Below are positions 7,406 to 14,862 of a stretch of DNA of 28,955 nucleotides, one piece after another. The notes beneath the pieces are model-generated. The model was not told where the DNA came from and searched no databases. It saw nothing but the letters and a program-made list of their open reading frames with translations. Made by a program: the position numbers and the translations under genes. The stretch spans positions 1 through 28,955 of the forward strand of contig CAINXK010000370.1 of NCBI GenBank assembly GCA_903854805.1, in the 5' to 3' direction. Within the stretch, counting starts at the first letter, position 1. Every line of letters begins with the position of its first letter. Origin of the DNA: an uncultured Anaerolineae bacterium. GTDB lineage: Bacteria > Chloroflexota > Anaerolineae > Anaerolineales > Villigracilaceae.

Positions 7406-9022
7406 ATGCGCAAAATATTTCTTTATGGTCCTCCGGGTTCAGGAAAATCAACAATTGGCAGGCTTCTTGCCGAGAATTTAAATGTTCCATTTTTTGATAC
7501 CGATGCTGAAATCGAATCAACTGCTGGGATGTCAATTCAACATATCATTACGGAAAGCGGAGAAACTGTATTCCGCGATCTTGAATCTGATTTAATTGCA
7601 CAAATCTGTAACCCTGATTTAAGCAATCAAACAAAGGATAATTGGGGAATTGTTGCGCTTGGGGGTGGTGCGCTTCTTCGTGGAAAGAATCGTGAGCTCT
7701 GCGAATCAGCTGGAGTTATTATCTTCCTCGATTGCGATATATCGTTATTGGTTTCTCGGCTTTCAACGGATTCCAAACAGCGCCCATTGCTTGCTGGCGA
7801 TTTGCGAGCAAAACTATCCGCCATGCTCGATCGAAGAAAAGATCATTATGGGAGCTTCGAGATCCGGATCGAAACAACTTTTGAAGCGAATCAGATGTCA
7901 AATACTTCTGACAATTTGTTAGTAAAAAGTCCAGAGCAAATCAGCTGGGAAATTCAAAAGCTTTTGGGTCGGTACAATGTACGTGGAATGGGTAATGGGT
8001 ATGATGTTATTGTGGAGCCAGGTGGGTTAGATAAGTTAGGGTCTATGCTGCTCGAGCGACAATTAGGTGGCCCAATTGCCATTGTCTGCGACGAAATTGT
8101 TGAGCATTATTATGCTGGTAGAATATTGGCCTCGATTGCCGCAGCAGGATATAAATCAAAAATTATCGTTATAAAATCTGGTGAAAACAATAAAACATTG
8201 GAGACGGTGGCTAGCTTATGGCGGGAGTTTTTAGTTTCCGGGCTTGACAGAAAAAGTACTGTAGTTGCTCTGGGTGGTGGAGTTGTAGGCGACCTGGCAG
8301 GATTCGCCGCGTCTACCTTTATGAGAGGCTGTCGGTGGGTCGTCGTTCCAACAACCCTGTTATCCATGGTCGATGCCAGCCTTGGTGGAAAGACTGGCTT
8401 CGATCTGCCCGAAGGCAAGAATCTCGTCGGGGCTTTTTATTCACCTAGCATGGTTTTGGCTGATCCTGAAGTTTTATCGACTTTGCCAGATGACGAACTT
8501 AGATCTGGCCTTGCCGAAGTAGTAAAGCATGGAATAATTTCAGACCCGGAGTTATTCGAATTTTGCTCAAATGGATTTGCTTCTATCAAAAAGGAGTTGC
8601 CCGGAATTGTTCGAAAGGCAATGGCGGTGAAGATTCAAATCATCGGCGCTGATCCTTTTGAAACTGGGATACGAGCATCGCTTAATCTTGGGCATACAGT
8701 TGGGCATGCAGTAGAAATTGCTAGTCATTTTCAACTGCGCCATGGGGAAGCAGTTTCCGTTGGTATGGTAGCGGAAGCAAGGCTGGCTGAAAAGCTAGGC
8801 TTAACAGAAAACGACACAGCAATTGCTGAAAAAATCAAGACCGTTTTGTCGGCAATTGGTCTTCCGACAGAAATACCGACCAATTTATCACGTTCAAATA
8901 TTATTCAAGCTATGAAGCTCGACAAAAAAAAGGAGCTTAGTGTGGTTAAATTTGCTCTTCCGGTTCGGATAGGCCAAGTGAAAACTGGCGTTGTTGTGAC
9001 TGATTTGGAGTTGGCGATATGA
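7406..9022 (+). CDS. aroKB: Fused shikimate kinase / 3-dehydroquinate synthase
   Basis: A 538-residue bifunctional protein. Residues 1 to about 190 are shikimate kinase: P-loop GPPGSGKST (8-16), FFDTDAEIE with the shikimate-binding Asp, FRDLES, ALGGGAL and a RPLLAGD lid segment. From about residue 197 to the end is 3-dehydroquinate synthase: GGGVVGDLAGFAAS, PTTLLSMVDASLGGKTG, LPEGKNLVGAF, LAEVVKHG, and the metal ligands in NLGHTVGHAVE and LRHGEAVSVGM. The kinase phosphorylates shikimate; the synthase closes DAHP to dehydroquinate with NAD and a divalent metal. These steps are not adjacent, so the fusion favours co-expression rather than channeling. No internal frameshift is seen. Its last bases overlap aroQ by 4 nt (ATGA). 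Confidence 0.96.
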   Translation: MRKIFLYGPPGSGKSTIGRLLAENLNVPFFDTDAEIESTAGMSIQHIITESGETVFRDLESDLIAQICNPDLSNQTKDNWGIVALGGGALLRGKNRELCESAGVIIFLDCDISLLVSRLSTDSKQRPLLAGDLRAKLSAMLDRRKDHYGSFEIRIETTFEANQMSNTSDNLLVKSPEQISWEIQKLLGRYNVRGMGNGYDVIVEPGGLDKLGSMLLERQLGGPIAIVCDEIVEHYYAGRILASIAAAGYKSKIIVIKSGENNKTLETVASLWREFLVSGLDRKSTVVALGGGVVGDLAGFAASTFMRGCRWVVVPTTLLSMVDASLGGKTGFDLPEGKNLVGAFYSPSMVLADPEVLSTLPDDELRSGLAEVVKHGIISDPELFEFCSNGFASIKKELPGIVRKAMAVKIQIIGADPFETGIRASLNLGHTVGHAVEIASHFQLRHGEAVSVGMVAEARLAEKLGLTENDTAIAEKIKTVLSAIGLPTEIPTNLSRSNIIQAMKLDKKKELSVVKFALPVRIGQVKTGVVVTDLELAI

Positions 9023-9456
9023 AGATATTGGTCTTGAATGGCCCAAATTTGAATTTATTGGGAACCAGGGAGCCAGGAGTGTATGGCAATATTGATCTCG
9101 AAGAAATTAATCGCAGGGTCATAGAATTTGGTGCCAACATGAATGTGGAAGTTAAATGTTCTCAGTCAAACCATGAGGGTGTTTTGATCGATGGTCTTCA
9201 TGACGCACGTTCATGGGCTGCTGGGGTTGTTATTAACCCCGGTGGTTTGACCCATACATCTGTTGCCTTACGTGACGCAATTGCGGGGATCGCTATTCCT
9301 GTTGTTGAAGTACACCTTTCCAACGTCTATGCGCGCGAAGAATTCAGGCATAAGTCATTGATTTCTGCGGTTTGCGTCGGGAAAATCAGTGGATTTGGAT
9401 GGCATTCATATTTACTTGGCTTGCAAGCCATAGTAGATGTAATAAAAGCTAATTGA
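9019..9456 (+). CDS. aroQ: 3-dehydroquinate dehydratase, type II
   Basis: Dehydrates 3-dehydroquinate to 3-dehydroshikimate. The 145-residue protein is the small dodecameric type II enzyme: ILVLNGPNLNLLGTREPGVYG at the N-terminus contains the catalytic Tyr22. SNHEGVLIDGLHDAR, NPGGLTHTSVALRDAI and PVVEVHLSNVYAREEFRHKS (catalytic His and substrate-binding Arg region) follow. The start codon overlaps the end of the aroK-aroB fusion in an ATGA, so translation is coupled. It is the last gene of the aromatic operon and faces a convergent gene 48 nt away. The AT-only inverted repeat AAAAAATAA (9464-9472) / TTATTTTTT (9498-9506) is a weak possible bidirectional end. Confidence 0.97.
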   Translation: MKILVLNGPNLNLLGTREPGVYGNIDLEEINRRVIEFGANMNVEVKCSQSNHEGVLIDGLHDARSWAAGVVINPGGLTHTSVALRDAIAGIAIPVVEVHLSNVYAREEFRHKSLISAVCVGKISGFGWHSYLLGLQAIVDVIKAN

Positions 9457-9504
9457 ACCGCCCAAAAAATAAATGTTGTTGATTTCTAATATGCTAATTA
9501 TTTT

Positions 9505-10287
9505 TTACCACGTGCAGCTTGGGCAGGTAGTAATTCCCGCAGATTTTTCGATCCGTTTGTACATCGTTACATTGGTAAATGGTTCGTCCAATATGCCGTC
9601 GTGTATCGCCCAAGATCTGAGGCGGATACTGTGTGCTGCTTCTTTTTCTCGGAATGGTGAACTAGCATTGAGTAATTTATTTAGATTGCCACTTTCTGAA
9701 AAGCCAGACTCGATGCTTTCCATTAGTTTTCTGCCGATTTGATAATTGAAGCCATAACGCTCAAAAATCACTGCGTTGTGGTAATAAAGTGGCTCTACGA
9801 AGTAAATATCATGGCCCAGGCTGGATACAAAAACTTCAAAAGCTGATATTGCTTGAGAGAGTAATCTCAAACCATGCCTTACCTGTCCAGGTGCAAGGTT
9901 TGCTTGCAGGGCTGCTTGTTCAGCAGAAATATTTCGTCGCATAGTTCCAAATCGTGTTGTTGTGCCATCTGGCAAACAATCAACATCAAAACGTTCGGAA
10001 TCAGGGTTATTTAAGATGTACAGCAGGATGTGGATTTGGCCATTGATTGTATCCGTAAGGTGGCCATAGAGAATTGGATCTGGGAATCGAGGTTCGTGGA
10101 ATAAATAAATTTCTACATCGGATGAACCAGGTTCGTATTTGAAACGAAGAAAATTTTCACTTCGTATCGAATTTAATGGCGGAATGTCAAATTTTTCCAG
10201 CAATTCTTTTGGAATGGCACGACTGTATATCTCGCGCTTTGCTGAATCGGTTAGTAAATTAATTCCACCGATCGTAGAAGGGGGCAT
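9505..10287 (-). CDS. Conserved hypothetical protein downstream of smpB
   Basis: A 260-residue soluble protein that I do not recognise. The ribosome binding site AAAGGAA lies about 5 nt before the ATG and the gene begins 17 nt after smpB, so they probably form one transcript. No signal peptide or membrane segment is evident. Visible features: a region rich in His and Tyr (GHDIYFVEPLYYHNAVIFERYGFNY) in the middle to C-terminal half, and a C-terminal CPSCTW with a CxxC pair that could bind metal or be redox active. The FERYGF stretch is faintly reminiscent of acetyltransferase-like folds, but that is not enough for a call. Codon use looks like its neighbours, so it is probably a real gene. Confidence 0.8.
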   Translation of the reverse strand: MPPSTIGGINLLTDSAKREIYSRAIPKELLEKFDIPPLNSIRSENFLRFKYEPGSSDVEIYLFHEPRFPDPILYGHLTDTINGQIHILLYILNNPDSERFDVDCLPDGTTTRFGTMRRNISAEQAALQANLAPGQVRHGLRLLSQAISAFEVFVSSLGHDIYFVEPLYYHNAVIFERYGFNYQIGRKLMESIESGFSESGNLNKLLNASSPFREKEAAHSIRLRSWAIHDGILDEPFTNVTMYKRIEKSAGITTCPSCTW

Positions 10288-10304
10288 GCGTTTCCTTTAG
10301 ACTA

Positions 10305-10763
10305 TTAGTCGCGGGTGTTTCTGGCAGATTCTCGTTCCTGGTCGCGCTTTGCTATCGATTCGCGCTTATCGTGCAGTTTCTTGCCTTTGGCAAGCGCAAT
10401 TTCTATTTTTGCGCGACCATCTTTAATGTAAACTTTTAGTGGAACAATGGTGACGCCTTTCTGCCGAACATCATTCCACATTTTTCGAATTTCTTTTTTA
10501 TGCAGCAGCAGCCGCCGCCGTCGTTTGGGTTCATGGTTAAAACGGTTGGCTTGCTCATACGGGGCAATATGAGCCTCAATGAGCCATGCTTCCTGCCCGT
10601 ATTCAATGTCAATAAATGCTTCGGCTAAACTCATCTGCCCAGCTCGAATCGATTTAATCTCAGAGCCCTGTAAACAGAGTCCAGCTTCAAAATGTTCGAG
10701 CAGAAAATATTCAAAACCAGCTTTTCGGTTGGTCGCGACGATTTTTATATTATCTTGGGTCAT
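10305..10763 (-). CDS. smpB: SsrA-binding protein SmpB
   Basis: Partner of transfer-messenger RNA in trans-translation; it brings tmRNA to stalled ribosomes. The 152-residue protein has the SmpB beta-barrel signature: ATNRKAGFEYFLLEHFEAGLCLQGSEIKSIRAGQMSL split as KAGFEYFL and GLCLQGSEIKSIR, then EAHIAPYEQANRFNHEP, RRRRLLLHKKEI and the basic C-terminal tail GKKLHDKRESIAKRD. No ssrA gene is visible in the window. An extended -10 element places the likely transcript start only about 4 nt before the ATG. Confidence 0.97.
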   Translation of the reverse strand: MTQDNIKIVATNRKAGFEYFLLEHFEAGLCLQGSEIKSIRAGQMSLAEAFIDIEYGQEAWLIEAHIAPYEQANRFNHEPKRRRRLLLHKKEIRKMWNDVRQKGVTIVPLKVYIKDGRAKIEIALAKGKKLHDKRESIAKRDQERESARNTRD

Positions 10764-10773
10764 AGTTTTAAAG

Positions 10774-10802
10774 ATTGTAACATGATGATTGGAAATTGTG
10801 CG
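10774..10802 (-). promoter_or_regulatory. Probable extended -10 promoter of smpB
   Basis: On the minus strand TGTTACAAT (10782-10774) combines a TGn extension with a 5-of-6 -10 hexamer. The -35 equivalent at 10802-10797 (CGCACA) is weak, as is usual for extended -10 promoters. The predicted start at about 10767 is four bases before the smpB ATG (10763), so the message would be nearly leaderless. Confidence 0.5.
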
Positions 10803-10828
10803 TAGTCTATTTTATCCCTATTTTTTTG

Positions 10829-12091
10829 TTACCCCCACTTTAATATAGCAATACCTGCCAATCCTCGGAAAAGCCCAAAGAATAGAAGCGCAATTGGCAG
10901 ACTGATGGTACTTGCTATCAAGGGACCTAAAAGGGAGCCAATTAAAATGGAAGCATTTAATACTATGTTGTACCAGGCAAGATGAGATGAACGGTCTTTT
11001 TCAGGACAGTTTTCGATCACATAATTAGTGGAGGCTCCTCCAACCAGTGCCCACGCCAGGCCGCCAACGATGGAAACTACATAATACTGCCAAACCAGGC
11101 TGGAGAGAGCCAGTAAGGCGGGATATACGGCCATGCCTACAACCCCCCATCCAGTAACATCTTTATGCCCAAGCTTTCCAACCAATCTATTTAATTGGGT
11201 TGAGCCGATCAAGACGGTAAAATAAAATAACGCAGTACCAATTCCTAAATTCAGATCAGAAAGTTTTAGATATCTGACAAAATATAAAGGAAAAACGGGT
11301 AGAGCAAGATACTGTGCTATGTGAAAGATCGTCATTACTATTAAGGTAGATCGAAATTTCGTAGCTAAGACATCGATACGAATTGCGGTTAGCCAGACTG
11401 GAAACCCTCTCGGGTTTGGTTCCTTGTGAATTGAAAAAGTTGTGGTGATTGGATGCGATATCACAGCGGGAACGGGCTTTATGAAGTATAAATGGTAACT
11501 ACTCATTGCCCCACCTACGAATCCCATAAAGAAGACGATTTGATAGTTGAGCGGGAATAAAATGTGGTCGAGAAAATAACCACATGCCAATGACGTGATC
11601 ATGAACATCACAGAAAATACAATATTGCGCCTACCTGCTACCAACGCACGCCATTCGACTGGCACAGAATCGGCGAAGAGCGCACTAGATCCAACCGAAA
11701 GCGCTACAAATGGAATTCCCATCAGCAAACTGAGCAACACAAGAACCCAAATCTGTTCTTTGGCGTTCAGTAACCAAGGGATAGGAATGTAAAAAAGAAA
11801 ACCAAGCCGGTAAACAATAGATGCCCAGAATACAGAGTGGGTTCTTCCTGGTTTATCCAACCAACGTCCTGCTGGTAAGGCGAAAATTAGGCTGACTAGA
11901 GCCGTTGTGGCTCCAAAAAGCCCAATCTGAACGCCCGTAGCTCCTATGCGTGTAGCATAAACAGTGATGAAGTTAATCGCGGAGCCACTCAGGACTCCGA
12001 ACCAGGCTATATCAAAATAGAGATGAGCAAAATTGGTCCGGTATCTTTGTGGTAAATTGGAAGTATTTAATTGACTCGAAGAAGATTTCAT
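10829..12091 (-). CDS. Major facilitator superfamily permease
   Basis: A 420-residue polytopic membrane protein with about 12 hydrophobic segments and the MFS layout: PAGRWLDKPGR in the loop after TM2 resembles motif A (G-x3-D-x2-GR), and a long central loop near KEPNPRGFP divides two six-helix halves. The substrate cannot be read from sequence. I start at ATG 12091 (MKSSSSQLN). An upstream in-frame ATG at 12145 would add 18 residues, but that stretch is encoded by the right half of the eut operon terminator and its poly-T tract, so it is probably not translated. No good ribosome binding site is seen for either start. It lies behind the terminator and so is likely expressed separately from the eut genes. 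Confidence 0.85.
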   Translation of the reverse strand: MKSSSSQLNTSNLPQRYRTNFAHLYFDIAWFGVLSGSAINFITVYATRIGATGVQIGLFGATTALVSLIFALPAGRWLDKPGRTHSVFWASIVYRLGFLFYIPIPWLLNAKEQIWVLVLLSLLMGIPFVALSVGSSALFADSVPVEWRALVAGRRNIVFSVMFMITSLACGYFLDHILFPLNYQIVFFMGFVGGAMSSYHLYFIKPVPAVISHPITTTFSIHKEPNPRGFPVWLTAIRIDVLATKFRSTLIVMTIFHIAQYLALPVFPLYFVRYLKLSDLNLGIGTALFYFTVLIGSTQLNRLVGKLGHKDVTGWGVVGMAVYPALLALSSLVWQYYVVSIVGGLAWALVGGASTNYVIENCPEKDRSSHLAWYNIVLNASILIGSLLGPLIASTISLPIALLFFGLFRGLAGIAILKWG

Positions 12092-12113
12092 AGTTAATCG
12101 AAAATGGTTTTCT

Positions 12114-12161
12114 AAAAAAATAAAAAGCTCTGTCAATCGCCTCACGGCGAAGCGCAGAGCT
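12114..12161 (-). terminator. Intrinsic terminator of the eut microcompartment operon
   Basis: On the minus strand AGCTCTG (12161-12155) pairs with CAGAGCT (12132-12126), with an inner CGCC/GGCG helix in the loop, and is followed by TTTTTATTTTTTT (12126-12114). It begins 28 nt after the stop codon of the last eut-associated gene. The outer and inner stems plus the long T tract make this a strong terminator. Confidence 0.88.
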
Positions 12162-12189
12162 AGATGATCTTATACCAAAGCAAGTTACG

Positions 12190-12477
12190 TTACTTCATGT
12201 CAGCAATTACTTTTCGGATCACAATATCTAATAAGATTGGGTCAATCTGGCCGGGTAAGCGAGAAATTACAGCTGCTTTTATCCGATGAACAAGGACCTC
12301 TTGTTGATTATCTTCAGGATGGACATTCGGCTTAATCCGATTTGGTGTTATGCCATATTTGAACATACGCTCACGTGCCAAGTCAGTTAATACCACATTA
12401 TCGTGGATGTCAATACTTGTTGCGCCGCGTGCATTCAGATCATCTATATCGCGTTCAGTGTAGAATATTTTAGGCAT
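12190..12477 (-). CDS. Small EutQ/EutT N-terminal-module-like protein, last gene of the eut operon
   Basis: A 95-residue protein with no name I can assign. Residues 5-43 (FYTERDIDDL to KYGI, with LTDLARE) match in pattern the first 43 residues of both EutQ (FTAVDIQRI, ITPEAVDVARELG) and EutT (FTESELREF, SASAMDF) encoded nearby. The C-terminal 15 residues (LLDIVIRKVIADMK) form a predicted amphipathic helix very similar to the EutE C-terminal helix DEIVRRVLAELNK, the type used as an encapsulation peptide. A Pro/Asn-rich linker (about 46-60) joins the parts. GGTGAGGT lies about 5 nt before the ATG. It sits after the BMC-T gene and before the operon terminator. I infer a lumenal adaptor or scaffold role; an enzyme activity is not supported. 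Confidence 0.8.
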   Translation of the reverse strand: MPKIFYTERDIDDLNARGATSIDIHDNVVLTDLARERMFKYGITPNRIKPNVHPEDNQQEVLVHRIKAAVISRLPGQIDPILLDIVIRKVIADMK

Positions 12478-12504
12478 ATTACCTCACCGAAAATCATAGT
12501 TTTA

Positions 12505-13134
12505 TTATTTACTGGTGCGCCCTTCGATGTTTTCAATGGCTGATACTGCTGCGTTACGGGCAGTCAGGATCTCGGCTTCAGAGCCGGAAAGCCACATACG
12601 TCCGAAACGTCCTACGGAAGAGACGTGCAAAACTTTTATGTTTGATCCTTTTTCAGCCTCGTTTAATGCAAAATTGATATATGCAGCGGGCGCACATTCC
12701 AAGACCAGCATTGTTTCACCAGGGACAATCATGCTGCCGCGACGAAACCGGTTTAATAACTGTGCTTGATAAGGATCAACGTTGGTAATGATTTGTACTG
12801 ATGCTAGCTCTGGTTTGACCCGGTCTTCAATTTTTAGGCCAATTCGTTCTAGAACAATCCGACCAGCTTCGATTACTTCTGACTGTGATCTGGAGTGTAC
12901 TTCGAACATCCCAAATTCGCGTTCGACGATCTGAGCTCCTGGTTTTGCTTCGGTTGCTTTGACGGCAATATCTACGAGGCGAAATACCTCATTGCCAGGA
13001 GCCACTTCGATGTAGAGAGCGGCCATTCCTTCGGTTGGTAGGTCGCCCTGGGTTACAGTCCCAACAAATGCTGCATACTGGGGTTGCATGCGGTCTATGT
13101 ACGAATAACAGCGTAATGAAAATTGATCGCCCAT
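12505..13134 (-). CDS. Tandem BMC-domain shell protein (BMC-T), not EutL
   Basis: A 209-residue microcompartment shell protein with two BMC domains. The first spans about residues 35-105 (GMAALYIEVAPGNEVFRLVDIAVKA begins it) and the second about 135-205 (TMLVLECAPAAYINFALNEAEKG, then VGRFGRMWLSGSEAEILTA). Such fusions form pseudohexameric trimers that tile with BMC-H hexamers. It is clearly distinct from EutL in this locus, which is the permuted BMC-T class, and I cannot place it in a named family such as PduT or PduB. AAAGGAG precedes the ATG by 7 nt. The 13-nt gap to eutJ indicates co-transcription. An extra BMC-T may replace the missing EutS or EutK, which is inference. Confidence 0.88.
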   Translation of the reverse strand: MGDQFSLRCYSYIDRMQPQYAAFVGTVTQGDLPTEGMAALYIEVAPGNEVFRLVDIAVKATEAKPGAQIVEREFGMFEVHSRSQSEVIEAGRIVLERIGLKIEDRVKPELASVQIITNVDPYQAQLLNRFRRGSMIVPGETMLVLECAPAAYINFALNEAEKGSNIKVLHVSSVGRFGRMWLSGSEAEILTARNAAVSAIENIEGRTSK

Positions 13135-13146
13135 TAACTAACTCCT

Positions 13147-13995
13147 TTAATTATGCATCGCAATCCCCAGAGGTGTTACAAATAGCGGGCTTCCGGGAAC
13201 GCTTGTTGTGATTCCTGTGTATTCTTGAACAACTTTATCCATTCCAGGATAGGCGCAACTTCCACCAACTAGATAAAGATTTTTAACGTTATAGCCTTGC
13301 ACATGTCGTTTAATAATGCTTCCAACCTTTTCCATTACGGGTCTAACGACTGGTAACAGTTGGTCCTGTTGTTTCGAATCTTTCTTCAATTCCTCTGCTT
13401 GTTCAAATGATAGATTTTTGGCACCCGCGATAACCAATGAAAAATGAGTTCCGCCAGTAGGTTCATCTGCAGTATAAACGACTTTCCCATTTTTTATTAC
13501 AGCAATCCCAGTTGTGCCTCCGCCTACGTCCACAATAGCTCCATCTTTAATTTGAAGAACGTTATTTGCCGCACTTGGTTCATCTATCAAACCTGTGCAA
13601 TCCATTCCAGCTGCCTGTAATACGTTTGCAGTTGCCCGAACCTCAGCCTGAGCTACTCCAGGGGGATAGGAAGACGACGCAGATTTCAATTCGAAACCAA
13701 TTTTACTTTCCAGCTCCTGTTTCATTCGGCGTAGGAGCGAAACTGCGCCAACAAAATCCACAACCAAACCATCTCTGACGATTTGGGCAAATTGATATGC
13801 CCCGGCAATCGGTTGGTAGTATTCATTGAGAACAATTATTACCGTATATGCTGTGCCCAGATCGACACCCACATGAAGGGTACCGGGATATTCCCGATAG
13901 GATGACTCCATCTCGAGATTTGACTGCCAGCCAATCACGCGCCCATTCATTACATTGTCAGTTCTTGTAAGTAGTTCAATCAAATTTGGGTTCAT
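13147..13995 (-). CDS. eutJ: Ethanolamine utilization protein EutJ (actin/Hsp70-like)
   Basis: A 282-residue ASKHA-fold protein of the EutJ/Hsp70 type. Phosphate-1 loop: HVGVDLGTAYT at 41-51; phosphate-2 loop DVGGGTTG at about 155; C-terminal adenosine motif LVGGSCAYPGM. The segment VVYTADEPTGGTHFSLVIAGAKNLSFEQAEELKK is shared with enterobacterial EutJ at ADEPTGGTHFSL and SFEQAEELK. EutJ is a presumed chaperone for locus proteins; its partner is not established. It lies between eutT and the BMC-T gene in the operon. There is no obvious ribosome binding site at the chosen ATG; an internal Met16 is possible, but the N-terminal extension resembles that of other EutJ proteins. Confidence 0.92.
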   Translation of the reverse strand: MNPNLIELLTRTDNVMNGRVIGWQSNLEMESSYREYPGTLHVGVDLGTAYTVIIVLNEYYQPIAGAYQFAQIVRDGLVVDFVGAVSLLRRMKQELESKIGFELKSASSSYPPGVAQAEVRATANVLQAAGMDCTGLIDEPSAANNVLQIKDGAIVDVGGGTTGIAVIKNGKVVYTADEPTGGTHFSLVIAGAKNLSFEQAEELKKDSKQQDQLLPVVRPVMEKVGSIIKRHVQGYNVKNLYLVGGSCAYPGMDKVVQEYTGITTSVPGSPLFVTPLGIAMHN

Positions 13996-14049
13996 TAATG
14001 TGTCGATTTCTAGTCATAATTTCGATCTTTATATCTCGATGATGACCAA

Positions 14050-14862
14050 TTATTCAGTAACCTTCCAACCTAATTTTCCAATCTGGAAATAAAGTTCCAG
14101 AACATAGATAGCCGACGAAAGGCGATTGAGTGCATGAACAAGACTAGTGCCTACTCCAGATCGATCAGAATCGGTCGGAGAAAATGCTTGAAGAGCAATT
14201 ATTTCAACCTCGCGAGAGTGTGACCGAAGCATGTTTAGCCAGTGTAATATCTCGTGATTATAATTGCCCGGAACAAGGTGAGGTACACCCAGATATTTAT
14301 CAGGCCAATGAGAAATATCGTGTAACTGTTCTTCATTTTTTCCCATCATTATCAAATTTGACACTGGACGCAAGTTATATTCGGCGCTAATTATTTCTCG
14401 GCAATAGGCAGCGAGAGTATCAAGATTCAGAGCGAGTTCAGGCAGCTCAAAGCGCCTGGCAATGGAGGCAGTCAACATTACTAAAGAGTGTAAACTATCT
14501 ACTCGTCCTCGGAATATTAGTCTGGGACTATTTTTAGGTCCAAAATGACCAGCGTCAATTTGGGTCATGTGATCGGGCTTTGTAAAAAGGCTCTGGCCAC
14601 ACTCATAGCAAACTGGTACCGGACCGGTCAGTACTACCGGGAATGCCCCTGGTTTATCCCACCCTTGACCCATATTTGTGGGTTGGCCAGCGATTAGATT
14701 TGTGCTCGGGTTGTCATTCGTATCATAAAGGATCTTGATTTCCTGGGCTCTGATGAAATCCATTGCTGAAGCCGAAAATCTTGTGCCAGCTGGAAAGATT
14801 GGAAGTTTTCCTTGCCCATTTTTCCAGAATTCGCGGAGTTCGCTCTCCGTAAAGACAGTCAT
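14050..14862 (-). CDS. eutT: Cobalamin adenosyltransferase EutT
   Basis: Converts cob(I)alamin to adenosylcobalamin, the EutBC cofactor. The 270-residue protein has an N-terminal module (1-45) shared with EutQ, then the EutT-type adenosyltransferase region: KPDHMTQIDAGHFGPKNSPR and RGRVDSLHSLVMLTA, followed by a helical C-terminal half. The metal site differs from Salmonella EutT: Cys85 and Cys88 form CYEC, but the residue before Cys85 is Val and no His lies about 12 residues upstream, so the HX11CCX2C motif is incomplete. The start codon overlaps the eutQ stop in ATGA (4 nt), indicating coupling. No cobalamin riboswitch is seen near the operon start. Confidence 0.9.
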   Translation of the reverse strand: MTVFTESELREFWKNGQGKLPIFPAGTRFSASAMDFIRAQEIKILYDTNDNPSTNLIAGQPTNMGQGWDKPGAFPVVLTGPVPVCYECGQSLFTKPDHMTQIDAGHFGPKNSPRLIFRGRVDSLHSLVMLTASIARRFELPELALNLDTLAAYCREIISAEYNLRPVSNLIMMGKNEEQLHDISHWPDKYLGVPHLVPGNYNHEILHWLNMLRSHSREVEIIALQAFSPTDSDRSGVGTSLVHALNRLSSAIYVLELYFQIGKLGWKVTE

